Shown here: positions 56,462-64,000 of the stretch, piece after piece | Layout: each line of letters opens with the position of its first letter | How positions within the stretch are numbered: position 1 is the first letter of the stretch | From: Limanda limanda | Lineage: Eukaryota; Chordata; Actinopteri; Pleuronectiformes; Pleuronectidae | Direction: 5' to 3' | Assembly: GCF_963576545.1 (NCBI RefSeq) | Contig: NC_083656.1 | Location: forward strand, 4,221,686 to 4,285,685 | DNA length: 64,000 bases | The notes under the pieces: generated by a model | What the model was told of the DNA's origin: nothing | Seen by the model: the letters and a program-made list of their open reading frames with translations, nothing else | The model's database searches: none | Program-made: the position numbers and the translations under genes

Positions 56462-59400
56462 CCCGGAAACTTAAATATTTGATCATCATCATCTCAAGCC
56501 AAAATATTCCTTTAAATGTAATGTGCAGAGTGGGTGGTAGCCAACATATGAGAACCTATTAACCAGTAAACTCCATGTCCGTATAGACATAGAAACATAC
56601 CAACTGACTCTCTGTCTCTGGTGGAGGAGGTTTGGACGTGAAAATAAATAAATATACAAACTATGATAAAAAATGCAGTATTTCAGATTTGGGGTAAACA
56701 ACCATGTTTACACAGAATTTGAGAAGAAAGTCTTTTCGAGTGAAGAGAATGAAATAGTTTTTTAAGAATTAATGGAAACAACCAGAAGAATAACAAGATA
56801 ATTGAAGCTGACTTTCAGTTCTGAGTTTATGTGATTGCTTTTGATGATTTCACCATCGCTTCAATGTTTTAAAACTTTCGATTGTTAAAAAAACCTTTGA
56901 GCTTCAGAGACAAAAACAGAGATATCAGAATTATAAATGTTGTATTAAATGTCTTAGCTACTTTTCTACCATGTTTGCTTTAAAAATCGAATTAGATGAA
57001 TGTCTTTCTGTCGTGAAACTATGAACATATTGTTCAGAAAGTGTCAGATATATTGGATGCTTTGACGCAACGTTTATCCGGTAAAACGAGCTGAACAGTT
57101 GAATTGTGGAAAATCTATTTGAGCTGATGAAGTGTTGCGTGTCAATACTGACAAAACTTCAAGAATTCATTTCTTTATTCACGTTGCTACGCTGCTATGC
57201 ACCAGCTTCAAACCAGGATGATTTTTAGGCAGCTTAGTTTTATCTGCTAAAACAAATCCGTTGGTTCTCTGTGGTTGTAAGAAAATTACACTCTCAGTTA
57301 AAGCATCCGCTCAGCATGTACAACAGCTGTTTTCGTTTAAAGAATCATTAAATAGAAGTGAGACGGGTGAGCTTTTAACCACTGAACCATCTCCTTCCCT
57401 TTTAATTCCAATGCAGAAAGGATAGAAAGGCAGATTTTAGCAAATTAAAGTGGCAGCTTTTCACTGGGTCTGTTTCGCTCTGACTCAGAAACGACTCTGC
57501 AGCAGCGTCCAGCAAATCATGGAGGAGCAGATCTTTCCTCTGGACCACGGCTGAGACCTGCCCGTCTGCCACTCACTTTCTGAGCAGACTTCAATTTCCA
57601 CTTGCTTCCCTGCAGCCGACACACACACAAACACACACCTGCCATCACCGCCTTGCCGGGATGTCTATTGTCCCGCGTGCCCCCGGTCGGACCGCCTTCC
57701 CCGGCACCGCTCTGCTCCCGCGGTGTCGGTCCTGGCTGACAGCAGGTCGGCATTAACCAGCTAACATGTTCTGGACTCTGCTCAGCGTGGGGAGAGCTGC
57801 TGGCTGTTTGCTGTGCTGCTGCTGCTGCTCTCTGAACACAGGAGCAGCTCGAGCAGCTGGTGTGTGAACTGGTGCTTATGTCAAAAACTCCGCTTGGCTA
57901 CACACATCCGGATTTAAAGCAAAAAACTATACACTACTTTTACAATGAACTGAAAATAGCAGCAATGTTTCTTCTTTCATTCCCACTCTTCACCCTGAAC
58001 TGTCTGTTTTTGTTCTGTGTAACTTTGGTGAGTGGGCACGACCGAGTGTCGCAGTAAAGCTGAACTGAAGATCAGTTTAAAAAAAACACAGAAGTCGTTA
58101 AAAACCAGAGTTTATTTCCATTATTCAGCCGGAAACTTTTAGAATATGAATAATTCTAAACAGAGTTTGGGTGTTTGGTTACAAAACCAAGGTTATCAGC
58201 AACTAATTCACCTCAACTTAACTTTCCCTCTATGTTTTGGTTTCCATGTATTTTAACAAGTTCTGCTATTTACTTATATTGACCTCCCATGTCACGCTTG
58301 TGAACAACATCAGAAAACATTGTATAACCCTTTCGACAGGCTGATTATTTCTCTTTGAGACAATTAAAGTATAAAATCAATCAGTTTTATCATTATCACT
58401 AAGATGTAAGCTATAATTATATTCCATACTACTTCAACTACATATAATCCAACATTGATATTAACTATTTTAATATCAAGTGTGTGCAAGTCGTCAAAAC
58501 AGTCCAACTTGGTTGCTATGACGACACTATACAAATGACCCTTTGCATCACTGACTGTTGACGTCACAAGTCCAAACTCAGCGCCCCCCCCCTCCTCGCT
58601 CCTCGTCGCTCGTCTTTCCCTCAAAGCACCAAACTGGTGCGGCCACAACACTGATTCCATTAGGTTAATCAGTGCATTCCATATCTACATAATGTCTACA
58701 GTATATCTCACTAACGCTTCTCATTACCGCTGGATCATTACTTCCTCTAATGCCATGTACCTCCCAGCTGCTCTTTGTCACTGGTAATTAGGTGATGATC
58801 TGTACCAAAAGATATTAAGATGAATTCTGAGGGCGACGGGTTGGTATCACAGAACGAGACGGTCCTTCTGCCGATTCCCTGATCGAGCTATGAAACGACC
58901 ACGGGGGGGGGGGGGGGACTTGTGGAGAGAGGAGGCGTCTGTTTTGAAAAGCAGTTCACCTGCACTCGCCATTATGTGCATAGAGAATATTGCTGCTGCT
59001 GCAGTCTATTGCTTTATAGAAGGTATATTGAAATTTCCACCTACTCCCCTTGCGTCACTGAATATTTATCCAATCTCCCGGCCGCCGTAGCGTTATAGTT
59101 GGATGAGATATTTATGGTCTCCAAAACGAAGAGGGCCTATTTATCCATTTTGTATCTCACGCATTCAGCGGCTGCCAGCGGAGGCAAGTAAACACATTTC
59201 TCTACCGGAGAAAACGACTCGAACCGGCTGAAACACCAATTTTCAGCATCTCTAATAACGAGCGGCCTAATACCAGACATTAAGAACAAGCCTCTGCAGA
59301 GATTCTATCGCCTCCACGGGCCCTTAAAAGCTCTTTAAAGAGTCATAACCACCTTTTCTTTCCGTTAATGACCCATCTTGACCTTCAAGCGCCGAGCTGT

Positions 59401-62400
59401 TTGCTCCATGCAGCGCAGGTGAGGATCGACCCGCAGACACTCCTGCACACCCACATGTGTTAACAGTGCCAAGTGGGTTTGGTAGAGAGCATTTAACATC
59501 GCTGGAGGAAACAAGTAGAACAAACACACACAGGTTTGTGCAGCTTTACTTATTCTGGCTGCCATTCATTGTGGTTGACCTGTATCCAAACCCTTATCCC
59601 TCACCTGAAGTATGAACACCCGCTAACCAGAACCTCAGAAATGAACTTTTGCCTGTTTAAGAGCTTCTTTCACTTTGAGATCAGCACATATTGATTTTCA
59701 CGTTCACATTCTGTAAACACTCAAAACTTCTTCTGCTTCCTGCTCAACGAATGTGTTGTAATACTAAAGCAGCGGATGGAAGGAGTGCATGAACCCGGTA
59801 AAGTAAGCATGTGTATGGAACTCTCAAAGAAGTAAAGGTACACACAGGACAATTTCATTTGTCAACACTGCACCTGGCATTGAACGTGACTCAAAACAAC
59901 TGCGCTTCAGAATCTGGACACAGCTTCGAAACTCTGGTACGGAGCATCCCATCCCTAGCAATTTAATTTTGAGCTTCTGATACGATACTTCAACATTTTC
60001 CATCTGGCAACACATGGACTGAGTCCAAGAAATCTGTCCAAGCAACAAAATATCAGAGCGAACACTTAGGAGCACAACCAGAGAAAATCAAAGGATAAGC
60101 TGGTTCTATTAGAGTGCAAGCGGAGGGCTTGAGTGAATACATTTCAAAATCTGAGCATGAAATCAATAATTAGCATAACGGGAAGTAAAAACCTCCACAC
60201 TTTGGGACCAGGCTTTGGACCCTATGAGGTGTACTGGTCCTGACAAGGTGAGCATTTATACTGGTAAAGATCCTAAACAGGTAACAAAAACGAGTGGCAA
60301 CACCAAATACATACACATATATACAAATATGTCGCAACTCATCTCATGTCTCCTGGGTTTAGACTCTTAAAGTGTCTTTTTGTTTTAAGAGAAAACCTGT
60401 GGTTTATGCATCGAACTCTAAATTACTCACTCCTGATTCTTGTTGAGTTATCTGTAATATGCATTAGAGAGTTTAAATTTCATTGTGACAGTTTTTAAAA
60501 AACAGATCATCCTGGGAAATCCAGTCTCTTCCCTTTTCTCTTCATGCCTCTTTTGTATGATTTATGTCCTTTATTGTTCAGCAGCTCGACATCACAGCCG
60601 TCTCACAGCTCTTAAGGGTTGTAAGGGAACTGGGTTTCACGAACATGAATCGTACAGTTACAGATCACGGGGAAAGTGTGAAGCCTTTTTAGAAACACGT
60701 TTAAAATTCAGTGGAACTCCCCGTAAAGTGTGAGCCGGTGATGAATCACGGGGAGGAGCGGCGCTACGAGAATGGCAAATCGAGCAGGAGAGATCAAAGA
60801 GAATAATATTAAAAAGAAATATTGTTTATCTCTGTGGGGAAATTAGGTCACTCTACCAACACGCTTAATGGGATTCGAGAACGAAAAGGCAGCGAACAAA
60901 TCCTTCCGTGATATTTAAAAAGAGGTTAGTATATTACACTCATGTTTTGGTAAACAAGATGCCACTCGGACACCGGATGGCGTCGTGGTTCAGCCGCTGG
61001 TGCGCTTTTTCCCGAGGAGCCGAGGCTGGTTAATGTGACACCAGTGAATCCTGGTGATGTGACGTGTGTCAGCCCGCGTGATAAAAAGTGTCAAATCACC
61101 ACCGGTGTGTGGGCGAGCAAGTCGATGCCCTGCTCCGTTCAGCCAGGCACAGCCGATGATTTCTGACAATTGGCACAAAAACAGTCTGAGATGAGATTTA
61201 TTCTTCTAAATTACCTTGTTTGTCTCAGGTTTACAGACTTTAATTAGTGGTTATTACATACGGTATAGAATGCTTCTCCTTAATGTGGATATGGAGCTTT
61301 GTAATGTGCTGCACCTCACAAGGAATGTCATGTGAGTGATTAGGAATTGCGGAGATGTGCATATTTGTTGTCGTCAGAGCTCAGGTGTAGCACGTTGTTG
61401 ATTAAATGTAGATGAAGCTGTCCCTGAATTCTTATTTTCAATTAACTCTATAAGAGAAACCTGCCTTTTAGAAGCATATTAACATGGCTAATTACAATAG
61501 CACTCTGTAGAGCTCGTAATTCCACCGAAAACATGACTACTTACATCTTATGGTAGAAATTGAAGATAAAAGGAAGTTGTCTCACCTAAATTATTCATTT
61601 GTCGTAAAATGTTATGTTAACGTTTATTTTACACTTAATGTCGTGTGGCACAAACTATTATAAAGCTGGAAAAACAGACTGCACTTCTATTTAAAGCTTC
61701 CCTAGACTATTACAACTGTACAGTGTCTTTTAACTCTACATTATTCAACCCTGGGATTTTTCTTGAGATCTGTATTGCTGATAAACCAGAGAGCCTCACA
61801 CATTGTGCTCGGGAATGATGAACAGAATTCTCCAGCCTGCAGAGTCCGGGCCCTCTTTTCCATTAGTATACTAATAAGGCATTAGAATCTACATTTGGAG
61901 GTGGGGGGGGGACACAATCAGGCGAACACCTGCACAGTGCAACGTAATTGCTGAGCATCAAAAATCCTCGTTTTCCATCGAGCGCGAGTCAGAAAGACGG
62001 CGACCGATCCTCATGGTAATTTGTGAGATTCTATTTTCCGTTGGCGTCATATCAGAAAGTGTTATATTGTACAGGAAGTTGTGTCATTGTGTCCAACCCT
62101 ACTACATTATAGAGTAATATGTTGCTGTGTGTGTAGCCAGGGAGCTGGAACATTTGTTGTAGCACCAGCCAGACTGCTCTGCATGTGTGTGTGTGTTTGT
62201 GACTGATCGTCAACAGTCATGTGATAAATATGCAGGCGCACAATAAGGTCACCATCGCTCACAGCTCCACTTGGACATTACTATGCAGCGAACTGAGCCG
62301 TGCATGTTTCCCGCTGGAGGACGGCGCTGGAAGAGGCATCGTAACCGGATTTGCCAATTACCCACAAAACTCGTCTTTGTGGAACTGACCGCACAGACCC

Positions 62401-64000
62401 ACGGTGACAAGTGCTCGGCTCCCGCATATATTATGGATCCTCCCACGGGCCGGGAACACTGGGCCAGAGAGCGCCGAGACCCCGCGGCCCCTCTGTGTGT
62501 GGCGTCCCTCAGCCTCTGCACACACACTGTCACAGAAGCGTCCTTCACGTGTCCTTGGCGTTAAGTTCAAACTGCACCAAAACGGATCTGCGTATCTTCC
62601 TCTTTTGAAGGACGGGATCCGACAGCGTTTGATTGAAACAGCTGCAGGGTCTCATTTGACTTAACGTGCTGTTCGGTTGTGTTTTCATTATTCTCACCTG
62701 CAGCCCCTCGGAGCATCTTTAAATTGGATCGACAATCATCAATTCCTCCTCTGCTAATATTGCAGCGCATCCGCGTCCATGTGAGTATTTCACAATCCTC
62801 CCGCCGCCGCCGCCTCTAACCGGAGCCTAAGCGGCCTCTTTTATCTTCGCTCAGTGTAATAAAGGATATCGTTGAAGCGGTTAAATGTTTTCAGCAACGT
62901 GGATCAGGGCTCCTGGCCTCTACCCCGACCATTACGCTATCACTCTAATGGTTTGCGAGGAATTGGCAAATGCTCAAATGCTAAATGTGACTCGCTCGGA
63001 GCGGCTCCACCCGTACGCACGGTGCCAAGTCTCTGCAAACCGGCAATATTTAGACACACAAGTTTTTACTCTAACAAGAGCTGACACTTAAACTGGTGGC
63101 ATTTCGCCGCTCCCTTCATTATATGCACAAGGACATGAGTGAACGAGCGTAGGGTTTGTTTGTGAGAGGAGGAAATGATAGATTATAGGGGGGCGGGACG
63201 AGGTGGGAGAAGCCTCTGAGGCGAAGCGGTGGGATTAATAACCTGATTAGTTACTCTCTGAGTTGATGCTACAACACGAAAGTCAGGGAAATACCATCTT
63301 TTTCATGGATTTGACTCAATTCAGATTACGGCCTCTTGCATCCAGCGGAGGGATCCCAGTGGAAGACGCAAAGAACCGGAAAAACATTAACGCTGTGGAC
63401 GTAGAAAGATCGTTATGAATACCAAGTGAGAAGTTTCTCTACAACTCAATGGAGAGTTGTTTTTTTTCTTGTGGTGGATGGAGATTTCCAAGGTGATTCA
63501 AAAGCCATTAGTGGAACGACTCTCGCAGGTAATTCACCAGGTAGTCATTCAAAACCCAGTTAGAAAGAAGGGCTGAAGAAATGACTGTTATTAGATGAAG
63601 ATATAGCAAATTGCCCGGGTGAGAAAGCTCCCCCACTATCTCCTGTCTATGATCTGAATCGCTGTCATTTGAAAAGATGGACTTTCATTTCATCTGGCAT
63701 CAAATCGCACAATCATGCATAAAAAGAAAAAAAAAAAATCTCTGACTTGTTCGTCAAGGTATCGGAATTTAGATTAAGGAAAAATGACATTAAAAAAAGT
63801 ATATTCCGTCAATTGATGTCCACGACCTTGGAACATTTCAAACATCACTTCTCTCAAATCATTATAAACTGTATAAACGACTGCGTTCGGAGAAACAGAA
63901 AAGCAAATACAATAAAAAACTTTCCTCGCACAGCAGAAAACTATTACCGATCTCCAGGAAGCCATTATTGTGGTGTCATTCAGGGGTGCCCATTGAGATG

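Larger units (their letters stand above)
49930..64000. other. intergenic region upstream of rpl38
   Basis: No convincing exon was seen on either strand in 14 kb. It contains an ATT-type microsatellite (50291-50369), small TG tracts (53867, 62183), a hAT-like remnant (56053-56461), a possible LINE ORF1 scrap (about 55560-55770) and G runs at 58904 and 61901. Several AT-rich stretches rich in TAATTA-like motifs (58680-59350, 61200-61560, 61850-62050) could be conserved non-coding elements. Confidence 0.5.

Noticed and set aside
57767..57868. Leu/Cys-rich start resembling a signal peptide (ATG at 57767)
   Set aside because: The frame closes after about 33 residues in a CTG repeat with no donor that would continue a secreted protein. 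An sdk2-type first exon was considered but not supported.
62271..62664. Overlapping ORFs of 86-99 codons on both strands
   Set aside because: Several frames are open because the segment is GC-rich. No domain or splice logic was found.

Overview
The window is vertebrate nuclear DNA, almost certainly from a ray-finned (teleost) fish. The signs are split genes with canonical GT/AG introns, long CA/TG, GA and ATCC microsatellites, hAT-type DNA transposon copies with 8-bp target duplications, and LINE tails ending in AATAAAGT plus (TCTA)n or (ATCTA)n. Two conserved genes are present, both on the minus strand. No prokaryotic, viral, CRISPR or tRNA feature was found. The species cannot be named from sequence alone.

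Positions 1-45,229 hold the 5' half of ttyh2 (tweety family member 2). Six coding exons run from the ATG at 45,229 down to 2,384, with phases that join exactly into 266 codons. They carry the N-terminal segment, four of the five expected membrane segments, an RGD motif and an N-glycosylation sequon. The C-terminal half lies beyond position 1. Introns are 3-13 kb and full of repeats. A CpG-rich promoter lies at about 45,230-45,660.

Positions 47,190-49,920 hold a complete rpl38 (large-subunit ribosomal protein eL38, 70 aa). It has a one-codon first coding exon, three further coding exons, a poly(A) signal, and a compact promoter with a TATA box and an ETS-type site. rpl38 immediately upstream of ttyh2 on the same strand matches the order RPL38-TTYH2 on human chromosome 17q25. 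The two genes are about 2 kb apart and functionally unrelated as far as is known.

Positions 49,930-64,000 appear intergenic. I see microsatellites, a hAT-like remnant, a possible LINE ORF1 scrap and AT-rich homeobox-motif-rich stretches that could be conserved regulatory DNA, but no convincing exon.

The most notable accessory feature is one hAT-like family present six times in 64 kb (2.76, 11.36, 13.62, 16.06, 19.25 and 41.61 kb). Every copy carries the same BED zinc-finger exon between splice-like signals, and five copies lie sense-oriented inside ttyh2 introns. I found no clear new biological system. The best leads are possible exonisation of these BED exons and the simple repeats lying just downstream of several ttyh2 splice donors.
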